Source: CAZEKB01 sp964512225
Lineage (GTDB): Bacteria > Myxococcota_A > UBA796 > UBA9615
DNA: 64,000 bases
Direction: 5' to 3'
Assembly: GCA_964512225.1 (NCBI GenBank)
Contig: CAZEKB010000019.1
Location: forward strand, 1 to 64,000
Numbering within the stretch: position 1 is the first letter of the stretch; every line of letters starts with the position of its first letter. A program made the translations under genes and the position numbers. Positions 1 through 9,367 of this stretch are shown here, in pieces. Under the pieces are notes generated by a model. The model worked only from the letters and a program-made list of their open reading frames with translations. It was not told the DNA's origin and did no database searches.

Positions 1-110
1 TCGTCGTCCCCGCCGCCGCCGCCGCCGCCGCCGCCACCGCGCGGCGGACAGCCCACGAGGGCCACGCCGGAGATGAGGAAGAAGAGGGCCGAGAGGCGCA
101 GCAAGGTCAT
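1..110 (-). CDS. Lipoprotein, N-terminal part only (runs off the left edge)
   Basis: Only the first 36 residues are visible. They form a lipoprotein signal peptide with hydrophobic core LSALFFLISGVAL and lipobox LVGC (Cys21). An eleven-Gly run and the start of an Asp run follow, the same linker style as at 1032-1946. The ATG at 110 overlaps the stop of the upstream gene as ATGA, so the two are probably translated as a coupled pair. The mature domain lies outside the window, so no function can be assigned. Confidence 0.75.
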   Translation of the reverse strand, partial: MTLLRLSALFFLISGVALVGCPPRGGGGGGGGGGDD

Positions 111-676
111 CGATTCAGTCCTTTGTTCAGGAGGGTCCCGCGGCAGTCGAGGACGATCTGCCCGGTTTCGAGTCGGAAGTGAACCTCGAGGTCGCCGTCG
201 GGGTCGGGGGCGAGCGTCAGGATGGCGGGGTCCGGGAGGCAGCCGATCTCGACCGTGAGCTCGTCGCCGACCCGCATGCCCTCCACCTCGGCCTCGCAGA
301 CGACGTCGTTGCCCCCCCCGCCCCCGCCGAAGCCCTCGAAGTTGCAGAAGACGGAGCCGACGGCCCAGTCGTCGGCGTCGATCTCGAAGTGGCCGGACCC
401 GTCGCCTTCGAGATCGCTCCAGCTGGACTCGAGCAGCCCGACGGTGTCGCCGTACCAGGTCCCCTGCCAGTCCGGGGGGCCCGCGTCGTCGTCGTCGGGA
501 TCGGCGTCGTCGTCGTCGGGATCGGCGTCGTCGTCGTCGGGATCGGCGTCGTCGTCGTCGGCCGCGTCGTCGTCGTCGCCCGAACGACTCCCCGCGCCGC
601 CCGTCCCGCGGCGGACGCAGCCCACCACGAGGAGCGCGAGCAGCAGCCCGACCAAGCATCGACGGAGCACGATCAT
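107..676 (-). CDS. Lipoprotein with Asp-rich repeat linker
   Basis: A 189-residue protein with an N-terminal signal peptide and lipobox VVGC (Cys20), predicted to be lipid-anchored in the envelope. After the Cys comes an acidic linker, DDDDA units passing into repeats of DPDDDDA to about residue 68. A C-terminal domain of about 120 residues follows, with a GFGGGGGG turn and three Cys. I do not recognise that domain. The ATG at 676 lies six bases after a minus-strand -10 box TAGCGT with no Shine-Dalgarno, which suggests a leaderless mRNA. It is divergent from the DUF2185 gene at 695 and coupled by ATGA to the next lipoprotein. Confidence 0.8.
   Translation of the reverse strand: MIVLRRCLVGLLLALLVVGCVRRGTGGAGSRSGDDDDAADDDDADPDDDDADPDDDDADPDDDDAGPPDWQGTWYGDTVGLLESSWSDLEGDGSGHFEIDADDWAVGSVFCNFEGFGGGGGGNDVVCEAEVEGMRVGDELTVEIGCLPDPAILTLAPDPDGDLEVHFRLETGQIVLDCRGTLLNKGLNR
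483..580. repeat. 21-bp tandem repeats encoding DPDDDDA
   Basis: Direct repeats of GTC-rich DNA (GAC-rich on the coding, minus strand) encode successive DPDDDDA heptads inside the lipoprotein at 107-676. The period is 21 bp, so unit gain or loss would keep the frame. Read on the other strands and frames, the repeat gives spurious poly-Val and poly-Ser reading frames. Confidence 0.85.
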
Positions 677-688
677 GGCTCTACGCTA
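659..688. promoter_or_regulatory. Bidirectional leaderless promoter, shared -10 TACGCTA
   Basis: On the plus strand, TCGACG (659-664) and TACGCT (682-687) are 17 bases apart, and ATG 695 follows after seven bases. On the minus strand, TAGCGT (complement of 683-688) is followed after six bases by ATG 676. The two -10 hexamers overlap by five bases in the near-symmetric heptamer TACGCTA. Only 18 bases separate the two start codons, so neither mRNA has room for a Shine-Dalgarno leader if these boxes are used. The boxes are visible; initiation points are inferred from normal -10 spacing. Confidence 0.6.
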
Positions 689-694
689 CCCGAC

Positions 695-1039
695 ATGGAC
701 GACATCGCCCGGATCCTGGCCGGCGGAGAGGCCGCCGCTCCCGTGAACGCGCCCGACGACGAGGCCCGGCTGCTCGTCAGCAAGCGCGTGTTGAAGGGGG
801 CCCCGGTGCTGTTCGTCTACCGCGACGAGCCCGAAGACGGGGAGGACTCGGGCTGGACGCTGCTGGCGGGCACCGAGTCGGACGCGGCGATGGGGGACGC
901 GGGTCAGTTCGAGGAGCAGAGCGTGGGGTGGGCGCTCGAGCGCGACGCATCGCTGGCCTCGATCCTCGCGGCGCCGAAGGACAGCAGCTTCGAGCGGGAC
1001 GATCCGGCGGCGGCGTGGGTGGAGCTGGTCGATGAATAG
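695..1039 (+). CDS. DUF2185 (Imm33-like) domain protein
   Basis: A 114-residue cytoplasmic protein. Residues from about 22 onward match the DUF2185 family pattern: LLVSKRVL, then VYRDEPEDGEDSGW, then FERD near the end. The family is of unknown biochemical function and has been listed among putative immunity proteins (Imm33) of polymorphic toxin systems; no toxin is visible next to it. The ATG at 695 sits seven bases after TACGCT and would be leaderless. An alternative GTG at 743 has a GGAGAGG about twelve bases upstream. The 3' end overlaps the next gene by eight bases, suggesting translational coupling to the CAP lipoprotein. Confidence 0.8.
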   Translation: MDDIARILAGGEAAAPVNAPDDEARLLVSKRVLKGAPVLFVYRDEPEDGEDSGWTLLAGTESDAAMGDAGQFEEQSVGWALERDASLASILAAPKDSSFERDDPAAAWVELVDE

Positions 1040-1946
1040 GGTCCTGCTCGCGGGCCTGGTGCTCGTGACGCTGGTGGGCTGCAGCCGGGGACGCGGCGGG
1101 GGCGGCGGCGGGGGCGGCGGCTTCGGCGGGGACGACGACGACGCGACGTCGGGCGTCTGCGAGCGCTGGAACGACGACACGGCGGATCTGTCGGAGGGGT
1201 CGTGGAGCGGCAGCGTGGCGGGCTGCGAGGTGGGCGACATCTCCGAGCGGGGGCGGGCGAACGCGCTGCGCATGCTCAACCTCATGCGGTACCTGGCGGA
1301 TCTGACCGAGGTGGAGACGGACCCCGAGCGGGATCGCAAGGCCCAGGCGGCGGCGCTGATCTTCACGGCGGAGGGGAGGCTGTCGCACTACCCGGATCAG
1401 AGCTGGCAGTGCTGGTCGCCGGACGGCGAGGAGGCAGCGGGGTCGTCGAACATCTCGAGCGCTCCGGGAGTGGCGTCGGTGCTCGGCTACATGATCGACC
1501 GCGGCAACGAGACGACGCTGGGGCATCGCCGGTGGATCCTGTCGAACCGCCTCGGGCCGGTGGGGCTCGGGTCGACGGACCGGGCGTCGGCGATGTGGGT
1601 CCTGGGCGGGGCGACGGGGGACGACGCGGAGTGGACGGCGTGGCCCCCGCCAGGCGACTTCCCGATCCAGGCGAACGCGGACACGTGGTCGTCGATGGAC
1701 GACGAGGGGTGGTCGGTGCAGTCGGACTCGATCGAGCTCGCGGGCGCGCGGGTGGTGGTCACGGACGACACGGGCACGGACCGACCGGTGACCGTGTGGA
1801 ACCTGGAGCCGGGCTACGGGGCGTCCAGCGCGATCTCGATCATCCCGTCGGGGTGGGGAGCCCGCGCGGGGACGACCTACAGCGTGTCGGTCGAGGCGGG
1901 CGGCACCGAGATCGCCTACGACGTGAGGTTCGTGGACTGCGGGTGA
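1032..1946 (+). CDS. CAP/SCP-domain lipoprotein
   Basis: A 304-residue lipoprotein with lipobox LVGC (Cys17), a Gly-rich stretch, a DDDDA motif and then a CAP (CRISP/antigen 5/PR-1) type domain from about residue 60. Visible CAP landmarks are the RMLNLMRYL helix, LSHYP with a candidate cavity His, and the LGHRRWILS motif. Bacterial CAP proteins are secreted or surface proteins of diverse function; no reaction is certain. The C-terminal 90 residues look like a beta-sandwich. A GGAG lies eight bases before the ATG, as expected for an operon-internal gene overlapping the DUF2185 gene. Confidence 0.82.
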   Translation: MNRVLLAGLVLVTLVGCSRGRGGGGGGGGGFGGDDDDATSGVCERWNDDTADLSEGSWSGSVAGCEVGDISERGRANALRMLNLMRYLADLTEVETDPERDRKAQAAALIFTAEGRLSHYPDQSWQCWSPDGEEAAGSSNISSAPGVASVLGYMIDRGNETTLGHRRWILSNRLGPVGLGSTDRASAMWVLGGATGDDAEWTAWPPPGDFPIQANADTWSSMDDEGWSVQSDSIELAGARVVVTDDTGTDRPVTVWNLEPGYGASSAISIIPSGWGARAGTTYSVSVEAGGTEIAYDVRFVDCG

Positions 1947-1961
1947 AGAGAACGACGAGAG

Positions 1962-1983
1962 CCCCGCCGGCGAACCGACGGGG
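1962..1983. terminator. Hairpin between convergent genes
   Basis: CCCCGCCGG and CCGACGGGG form a nine-base stem with one mismatch around a CGAA tetraloop. It lies between the convergent stops at 1946 and 2010. There is no U-tract, so it is only a candidate bidirectional terminator. Confidence 0.5.
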
Positions 1984-2009
1984 CGCTCGGATGGGGGGCG
2001 TCGTTCGGA

Positions 2010-2333
2010 CTAGCCGAGGACGTTCTGGAGCTTGAGGGCGAGGCCCATGTCGCCCTTCACCTGCAGCTTGCCGGTCATGAAGGCCATCTGCGGGTTGAGC
2101 TCGCCCTTGATCAGGCCCATGAAGTCGTCGGCCGACATGGCGATCGTGCAGGCCGCGGACTCTTCGGAGCCCTCGCGGACCTCCTGGCAGGCGTCCGTGA
2201 GCTCGATGACCCAGTCGCCGCCGCCCTCGCCCGAGAGCGAGAACTGGTAGGTGGAATTGATGGAAGCGAGCTTGTCGCCGTTCTCCTTGAGCTGCTCGTT
2301 CTTCTTGGTGAAAAACTCCGCGGGCGTAGCCAT
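2010..2333 (-). CDS. SCP2 sterol-binding domain protein
   Basis: A 107-residue single-domain protein of the SCP2 sterol-carrier family, which binds or carries lipids and fatty acyl groups in the cytoplasm. Typical features are the FFTKKNEQL start, the central GDWVIEL beta-strand, CTIAMSADDFMGLIKG and the C-terminal MTGKLQVKGDMGLALKL helix. The ATG at 2333 has a GGAG eight bases upstream. It follows the acyl-CoA synthetase gene on the same strand after 142 bases that contain a palindromic operator-like site, so a role in fatty acid or lipid metabolism under its own regulation is a reasonable inference. Confidence 0.9.
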   Translation of the reverse strand: MATPAEFFTKKNEQLKENGDKLASINSTYQFSLSGEGGGDWVIELTDACQEVREGSEESAACTIAMSADDFMGLIKGELNPQMAFMTGKLQVKGDMGLALKLQNVLG

Positions 2334-2377
2334 GATCGGGACTCCGTACGTCGATCCCGCACCGCGGGATGGGTTGA

Positions 2378-2393
2378 TTGACTGCTCAGTCAA
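2378..2393. promoter_or_regulatory. TetR-type palindromic operator candidate
   Basis: TTGACTGCTCAGTCAA is a perfect inverted repeat with arms TTGACTG/CAGTCAA and a two-base centre. Its size and sequence resemble operators of TetR-family fatty-acid regulators. On the minus strand its first half (TTGACT) could also serve as a -35 box for the SCP2 gene. The regulator gene is not in the window. Confidence 0.6.
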
Positions 2394-2475
2394 CGCTGAT
2401 GCGCGCGGAGCGTAGCAACGGCCCAAAGGGGGAGCAAGAGATCCCGATGGGGTCGCTCCGAGGGCTCCGGGTCCC

Positions 2476-4386
2476 TCAAGGCTCGTCGTACATGCCTTCG
2501 ATGAGCGGGCGGTACCGGTCCTCGACCGCGCGGCGCCGGACCTTGAAGGTGGGCGTGAGCGTCCCCCCCTCGATCGACAGCCCACGGGGCAGGATCTTGT
2601 GCGCGCGGACGCGCTCGAACCGGGCGAGGCGCTGGTTGCACCGCTCGATCTCGCCGTCGATCAGCTCCTCGATGCGGGGGTCGCGCACGACCTTCGACCA
2701 CGACGCGGTGTTCAGGTCGATCGTCTCCGCGAACCGTCGCACCTCGTCCGGGTCGACCGTGATCAGCGCCACGAGGTGGGGGCGACGGTCGCCGAACACC
2801 ATCGCGTCCGCCACGTACGGGCTCGCTCGAAGCGCGGCCTCGACGTGCTGGGGCGCGATGTTCTTGGCCCCGGAGAGGATGATCAGGTCCTTCTTGCGGT
2901 CCTCGATCAGGAGGTACCCGGCCTCGTCGAATCGACCGACGTCGCCCGTGTGCAGCCACCCGTCGGCGGTCAGCACCTCCGCCGTCTCCTCGGGCCGCCC
3001 GTGGTAGCCGTCGAAGACGACCGGACCCTGGATCAGCACCTCCCCGTCCGCCGCGATGCGCACCCGCACCCCCGGCAGCGGCCGCCCGACGCTCCCGATC
3101 CGGTTGTCGTCGAGGGGGTTGATCGTGCCCGCGGCGCACGTCTCCGTGAGGCCGTAGCCCTCCAGGATCTCGATGCCCGCGAGCCGGAAGAAGCGCGCGA
3201 TGTCCGGGTTGAGCGGGGCCCCTCCCGAGACACAGAAGCGAACCCGCCCGCCGAGCGCCTCGCGCACGGGCTCGAAGATCGCCTTGTCCGCCAGCCGACC
3301 CTGGAACTTCGCGGCCAGGCGCCCGCTGAGCCGCCCCCGACGCTGGGGCTCGGGCGCCTCGATCCCCAGCGCCCGGTCCTGGTCTGCCTGCAGCCGTCGG
3401 CTCGCGGCGATCCCCTGCCGAAACGCCGCCTGCAGCAGCGGCGGCAGCTCGCGATAGCGGGACACCACGCCCTGGTAGATGCGCTCGAAGATGCGCGGCA
3501 CCGCGAAGAAGAACGTCGGCCGGACCTCCCTGAGGACCTCGTCGAGCCGGTCCACCCGACGCGCGTAGGCGAGACAGAACCCCTTCGTGAGCGCCGAGAA
3601 CTGGCCCAGACGCGCGTAGATGTGGGACAGCGGCAGGCACAGGACCGTCGTGTCGTCCGCCGTGACGTCCATCACCGCGTCGAGGGCCCGCGCGGCCGCC
3701 AGGACGGCGCCGTGGGAGAGGCGGACACCCTTGGCCGTCCCCGTGGTTCCGGACGTGTAGACGAGCGTGGCGAGGGAGTCCTCGTCCACCGTCGCCAGGG
3801 CGAACTCGAACCGCTCGGGATCCTCCCGCAGCAGGCGGCTCCCCTCGCGCGCGACCTCCTCCAGGAGCGACGCCTTGGGCTGGTCCCGCAGGTCCATCAC
3901 GTCGATCACGATCACCGCCCGGATCGTGTCGAGCTTCGCGATCCTGTCGGCCACGCGCTCGAGCTGCGCGCGGTCCTCCACGACCACCACCGAGGCCCCG
4001 CTGTCCTCGAGGATGCTCGCGATGCCCGCGGGCGTCGCCGAGTGATACAGCGGCACCGACACCGCGCCGATCGAGAGGATCGCGTAGTCGATGAGGCTCC
4101 ACTCGAGCCGCGTCCGGGACAGCAGCGCCACCCGGTCGCCGTGCTTCACCCCGAGCTTCAGCAGGCCCGCGCCCAGGTCGCGGACCTTGTTGCCCAGCTC
4201 CGTCCAGGTGACGACGCTCCACTGCATCGGCTGTCGTCGTCGCCGGAGCGCCACCGACGACCCGTACCGCTCCACCGCCTGCTGGAGCAGCACCCCCACG
4301 GACTCCGCCTCGGGCACCACGACCGTCGTCGTCGCTCCGGGGGGGACGCCGCGGCTGCGGCGGGGCTCGTGGGATGGAGGGCTCAA
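2476..4386 (-). CDS. AMP-dependent long-chain acyl-CoA synthetase
   Basis: A 636-residue ANL-superfamily enzyme that activates fatty acids with ATP to acyl-AMP and then acyl-CoA. Seen in the sequence: the P-loop-like motif YTSGTTGTAKG at about residue 210, GGAPLNPDIA followed by EGYGLTET, and the TGDVGRFDEAGYL hinge with RKKDLIILSGAKNIAP. Length fits the long-chain (FAA/LACS-like) branch. The assigned start is a TTG at 4386; in-frame GTG codons near residue 23 are alternatives. The gene is divergent from the regulatory kinase gene at 4428 and precedes the SCP2 gene on the same strand. Confidence 0.92.
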   Translation of the reverse strand: MSPPSHEPRRSRGVPPGATTTVVVPEAESVGVLLQQAVERYGSSVALRRRRQPMQWSVVTWTELGNKVRDLGAGLLKLGVKHGDRVALLSRTRLEWSLIDYAILSIGAVSVPLYHSATPAGIASILEDSGASVVVVEDRAQLERVADRIAKLDTIRAVIVIDVMDLRDQPKASLLEEVAREGSRLLREDPERFEFALATVDEDSLATLVYTSGTTGTAKGVRLSHGAVLAAARALDAVMDVTADDTTVLCLPLSHIYARLGQFSALTKGFCLAYARRVDRLDEVLREVRPTFFFAVPRIFERIYQGVVSRYRELPPLLQAAFRQGIAASRRLQADQDRALGIEAPEPQRRGRLSGRLAAKFQGRLADKAIFEPVREALGGRVRFCVSGGAPLNPDIARFFRLAGIEILEGYGLTETCAAGTINPLDDNRIGSVGRPLPGVRVRIAADGEVLIQGPVVFDGYHGRPEETAEVLTADGWLHTGDVGRFDEAGYLLIEDRKKDLIILSGAKNIAPQHVEAALRASPYVADAMVFGDRRPHLVALITVDPDEVRRFAETIDLNTASWSKVVRDPRIEELIDGEIERCNQRLARFERVRAHKILPRGLSIEGGTLTPTFKVRRRAVEDRYRPLIEGMYDEP

Positions 4387-4410
4387 GCTTCTCTCGGATC
4401 CGGGGGCCGT

Positions 4411-4420
4411 GTTATAGCTC
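4411..4420. promoter_or_regulatory. Divergent -10 region GTTATAGCTC
   Basis: On the plus strand TATAGC or TAGCTC ends seven to nine bases before ATG 4428, fitting a leaderless start. On the minus strand the same bases read GAGCTATAAC, whose TATAAC could be the -10 for the acyl-CoA synthetase with a leader of roughly 18 bases. It is one of the few AT-rich spots in the area. Confidence 0.5.
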
Positions 4421-4427
4421 AGCGCCT

Positions 4428-5327
4428 ATGAGCAAGGCCACGCAGCAGGCGACCGACGACCCCGACGAACGCACGACCCCCGCGCAGCCGCGGCCCATCT
4501 TCATCGTGTCGGACAGCACGGGCGACACCGCCGAGGCCGTCGTGCGCGCGGGCCTGGCGCAGTTCGACAACTACCTCGTCAACGTCAAGACCTACGCCCA
4601 CGTCCAGGACGGCCGCCGCATCGACGCCGTCATCCGCCTCGCCGTGCGCGAGCAGGGCCTGATCGTGCACACCCTCGTCGACTCGACGGTCCGCGGGCGC
4701 CTCATCCAGGCCGCCGAGAAGAACGAGGTGGAGTGCGTCGACCTGATCGGCGCGCTGCTCGGCCGCCTGGGGGCCCACCTCGGGGGCCTCTCGCCCCGGG
4801 AGATCCCCGGCCGCAAGACCGGCCTGGGCGACGAGTACTTCCGACGCATCGAGGCCGTCGAGTTCACCGTCAAGCACGACGACGGGGCGGAGCCGCGCCA
4901 CCTGCACAAGGCCGACCTCGTGCTCGTGGGCGTCTCGCGCACCAGCAAGACGCCGCTGTCGACCTACCTCGCCCAGAAGGGCTGGAAGGTCGCGAACGTG
5001 CCGATCGTCATGGGCATCGATCTGCCGCCGGAGCTCTTCCAGGTCGACCAGGACAAGATCTTCGGCCTCACGATCGAGCCCGAGGTGCTGCACGCGATCC
5101 GCATGGCCCGCATCCGCAACCTCGGCCTCAACGCCAACTCCAGCTACGGCAACCTCGAGCACATCTACATGGAGCTCGAGGGCGCCCACGAGATCTTCCG
5201 CGGCAACCCGATGTGGCCCGTCGTCGACGTGACGCACCGCGCCGTGGAGGAGAGCGCGGGCGTGATCCTCAAGACCCTCCACGAGCGCCGCGCGGCCCGA
5301 ATCCGCGAGCAAACGATTCGCGGCTGA
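4428..5327 (+). CDS. PPDK/PEP synthase regulatory kinase-phosphorylase (DUF299)
   Basis: A 299-residue member of the DUF299 family (PSRP/PDRP), bifunctional proteins that inactivate pyruvate phosphate dikinase or PEP synthase by ADP-dependent Thr phosphorylation and reactivate it by Pi-dependent dephosphorylation. Family marks are FIVSDSTGDTAE at the N-terminus, the nucleotide-binding loop GVSRTSKTPLS at about residue 168, and the C-terminal RNLGLNANSSYGNLEHI segment. A PPDK gene lies in the same window (27771-30509), so PPDK is the likelier target. The ATG at 4428 is preferred over an upstream ATG at 4374 because homology begins here and a -10 box lies just upstream. Confidence 0.92.
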   Translation: MSKATQQATDDPDERTTPAQPRPIFIVSDSTGDTAEAVVRAGLAQFDNYLVNVKTYAHVQDGRRIDAVIRLAVREQGLIVHTLVDSTVRGRLIQAAEKNEVECVDLIGALLGRLGAHLGGLSPREIPGRKTGLGDEYFRRIEAVEFTVKHDDGAEPRHLHKADLVLVGVSRTSKTPLSTYLAQKGWKVANVPIVMGIDLPPELFQVDQDKIFGLTIEPEVLHAIRMARIRNLGLNANSSYGNLEHIYMELEGAHEIFRGNPMWPVVDVTHRAVEESAGVILKTLHERRAARIREQTIRG

Positions 5328-5337
5328 CGCGGAGGTC

Positions 5338-5343
5338 TAGACT
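5338..5343 (+). promoter_or_regulatory. -10 box TAGACT, leaderless kinase start
   Basis: TAGACT ends six bases before GTG 5350, placing the expected transcription start on the G of the start codon. No Shine-Dalgarno is present. Confidence 0.5.
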
Positions 5344-5349
5344 CCTGAC

Positions 5350-7239
<1,890 letters not shown>

Positions 7240-7299
7240 GCGGTCGCGGCCGCGACGATCGGGGCCCTCGCCGCCCGGCCCCCCCGGGCCCTCCGCTGG

Positions 7300-7305
7300 T
7301 AGGCT
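7300..7305 (+). promoter_or_regulatory. Extended -10 TGGTAGGCT
   Basis: TGG followed by TAGGCT is an extended -10 (TGnTAnnnT). The expected transcription start is near 7312, about 20 bases before the suggested ATC start of the lipoprotein at 7332. Confidence 0.45.
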
Positions 7306-7331
7306 CGACCCTCCTCCTCCGGACGGCTCCC

Positions 7332-7811
7332 ATCGGCTCGTATCGACCCCCCGCCGGCCTCCTCACGATCGTCGCGCTGATCGCGGTCGGCACGGCTGCG
7401 GGCTGTCTGTGGCTTCCGCTCCCGGGGTTCCCGGACGATCGCCGCGAGCCGACCCCCGAGGACGAGGCCAATACCCGCACCCTGAGCCACTGCCGACCCG
7501 CTCACTCCCCCCAGAAGCCCGTCCTCCTGGGCACCCAGACCGGAGAGCGCGAGTTCGCGTGCCGCGCCCGCACGCCCCACACGGTGAGCTGGTTCCTCGA
7601 GTTCGAGGACACGGCCATCGCGGGCTACCAGCTGGCCGCGGGCGTCCCGTCTCTGCGCCTCGCCCGCGCGGACCTCCCCCACCACCCGCTCCCTTACGAA
7701 GCGATCCTCAGGGTCGAGGCCCGGGGCGAGGGCGAGTCGACGAGCCTGGAGTGGACGATCGTCGTGCTCCCGGACGCGGACGCGCTCCTCCTTCCGGAGC
7801 GGCTGCCGTGA
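7332..7811 (+). CDS. Small lipoprotein, no canonical start codon
   Basis: The open frame encodes a signal peptide core LLTIVALIAVGTAAGC with a good lipobox (TAAGC), followed by about 130 residues of a probable beta-sandwich ending at a TGA that overlaps the next GTG (GTGA). From the -10 box to the lipobox there is no in-frame ATG, GTG or TTG. The best rare start is the ATC at 7332, giving 159 residues; leucine codons (CTC) just after the expected transcription start are another possibility. Strong GC3 bias, the lipobox and the coupled overlap argue for a real gene. Function unknown. Confidence 0.6.
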   Translation: MGSYRPPAGLLTIVALIAVGTAAGCLWLPLPGFPDDRREPTPEDEANTRTLSHCRPAHSPQKPVLLGTQTGEREFACRARTPHTVSWFLEFEDTAIAGYQLAAGVPSLRLARADLPHHPLPYEAILRVEARGEGESTSLEWTIVVLPDADALLLPERLP

Positions 7812-9364
7812 AGCGGGTCGGGCAGGCCCTGATCGTCGTCCTCGCGACGAGCCTGGTGGGCTCGGACTGCGAGGGCGTGGTCGTGGAGGACGAGCGTCGC
7901 TTCCGGGTCTCGTTCTTCGACACGGGGCCCAACACCGAGACGATCTGGCGGAGCCAGGAGCAGCCCGAGGTGCACGAGTGGGACGGCAGCCCGGACCTGC
8001 ACTACCTGCAGCTGCTCGCGTCGCCCCCCGTGAGCGCGCTCGTGCAGCCCCCCGAAGGCGCCGGCTTCTTCGAGCCGACCTTCGTCTTCCTCGACGCGCC
8101 CGGCCAGTGGGCGGACACGACCGGCAAGGTCGAGAGCACCAACGAGTTCGGGCAGCGGATGGTGCCGGGCATCTACGACGTGTTCGTGGCCCCGGGCTCC
8201 CTGCTCGACGGCCAGGCCGCGGCCCGCTTCGTGGACGTGACGCTCAACGACGAGACGCCGGACTGGGTCTGGCAGCTGCCGACCACGGTGGACGTCGTGG
8301 GCGACGTGGAGGCCGGCGGCACGGGGATCGAGGGGCCGTGGATCATCCCCTACCCCCGGGACTTCGGGGACATGCCCCTCGGCCCCTGGGCGGAGGCCCT
8401 GGACGAGAGCGCGCTCGCGGGCGAAGGGTCGTTCTCCGTGCCGATCCGCGAGGGGATCTACGACGTGGTCGTCGCGCCCCCCCTGCGGATCCAGGACAAC
8501 GGCGTGCTGCAGCCCGACCCGATCCCGCCGACTCGGCTCGACGGGCGACGCTGGCCCATCGAGCCGGTCCTCGACCCCCCCCTGCGCGAGGGCATCGACC
8601 TGCCGGTGTTGCCCGTGACGTCGGTCGTGGGGCGGGTCCGCGCCGCGGGCGAGGACGTGACGGCCGTGAGCCGAATCCGCGTGGAAGGGACCATCCCCTC
8701 GGGGAACATCGGCGGCGAGGACTACGACGGGGGCCTGTGGATCGCCGACCTGCGCACCGACGGCGACGGCGCCTTCCGGGTGGACGTGCCCCAAGGGTCC
8801 TACACCGTGACGGCGACCCCGCCCTTCACCGCCCGGGACCGGGACGTGGGGATCGCGACCTTCGAGGCCCTCGGGGGCGAGATCCTGGACGTGGACGTGG
8901 GGCTGTCCTCGGCGGCGGTGGCCACGATCTCCGTCGTGGACGAGGAGGGCGCCCCGGTCCCGGACGCGGGGCTGTTCATCCGGAACGCGGGCCCCCCGCG
9001 CTACGCCTACGGCGAGCGCACCCAGTCCGAGGGCGAAGCGAACCCGGGCTTCTGGTTCGGGACGCTCATGCGGGGGACCTACGAGGTGGAGGTGATCCCG
9101 CCCGTCGATCCCGAGACCGAGAACAAGCGCTGGGCGCGCGCCCACGGCGTCCTGCAGGTCGGGTTCGGCGGGGGCGGCGTGATCATCCAGCTGCGGCGGT
9201 CCGCGTTCATGAACGGGCTGGTGTTCAGCGTCGATCAGCGGCCCGTCGCCGACATCCTCGTCCAGATCCGCGACCCCGAGACGGGGCTGGTGGTCGACGA
9301 GGCCGCGACCAACCGCACCAACGAGCACGGCTTCTTCCGCGCGATCCTCCCCGAGACGGAGTAG
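7808..9364 (+). CDS. Secreted protein with carboxypeptidase-regulatory-like beta domains
   Basis: A 518-residue exported protein starting at GTG 7808, which overlaps the previous stop as GTGA. The N-terminus is a hydrophobic signal ending LVGSDC; the Asp just before Cys21 makes this a poor lipobox, so either signal peptidase I cleavage or atypical lipidation is possible. The rest is beta-rich with repeated phrases such as GIYDVFVAPG, GIYDVVVAPP, GSYTVTATPP and GTYEVEVIPP. This is the pattern of CarboxypepD_reg/Ig-like repeats, about five to six modules. Such domains are structural or adhesive. Its stop is three bases from the convergent rhodanese gene. Confidence 0.75.
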   Translation: MKRVGQALIVVLATSLVGSDCEGVVVEDERRFRVSFFDTGPNTETIWRSQEQPEVHEWDGSPDLHYLQLLASPPVSALVQPPEGAGFFEPTFVFLDAPGQWADTTGKVESTNEFGQRMVPGIYDVFVAPGSLLDGQAAARFVDVTLNDETPDWVWQLPTTVDVVGDVEAGGTGIEGPWIIPYPRDFGDMPLGPWAEALDESALAGEGSFSVPIREGIYDVVVAPPLRIQDNGVLQPDPIPPTRLDGRRWPIEPVLDPPLREGIDLPVLPVTSVVGRVRAAGEDVTAVSRIRVEGTIPSGNIGGEDYDGGLWIADLRTDGDGAFRVDVPQGSYTVTATPPFTARDRDVGIATFEALGGEILDVDVGLSSAAVATISVVDEEGAPVPDAGLFIRNAGPPRYAYGERTQSEGEANPGFWFGTLMRGTYEVEVIPPVDPETENKRWARAHGVLQVGFGGGGVIIQLRRSAFMNGLVFSVDQRPVADILVQIRDPETGLVVDEAATNRTNEHGFFRAILPETE

Positions 9365-9367
9365 ACG

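Noticed and set aside
179..694. Upstream extension of the DUF2185 reading frame with poly-Val repeats
   Set aside because: It is the antisense of the DPDDDDA repeats in the opposite lipoprotein gene. Homology starts after 695 and a promoter lies just before it.
4374..4427. ATG at 4374 as start of the regulatory kinase
   Set aside because: The added residues have no family similarity, and the -10 box at 4413-4420 would place this ATG outside the transcript.
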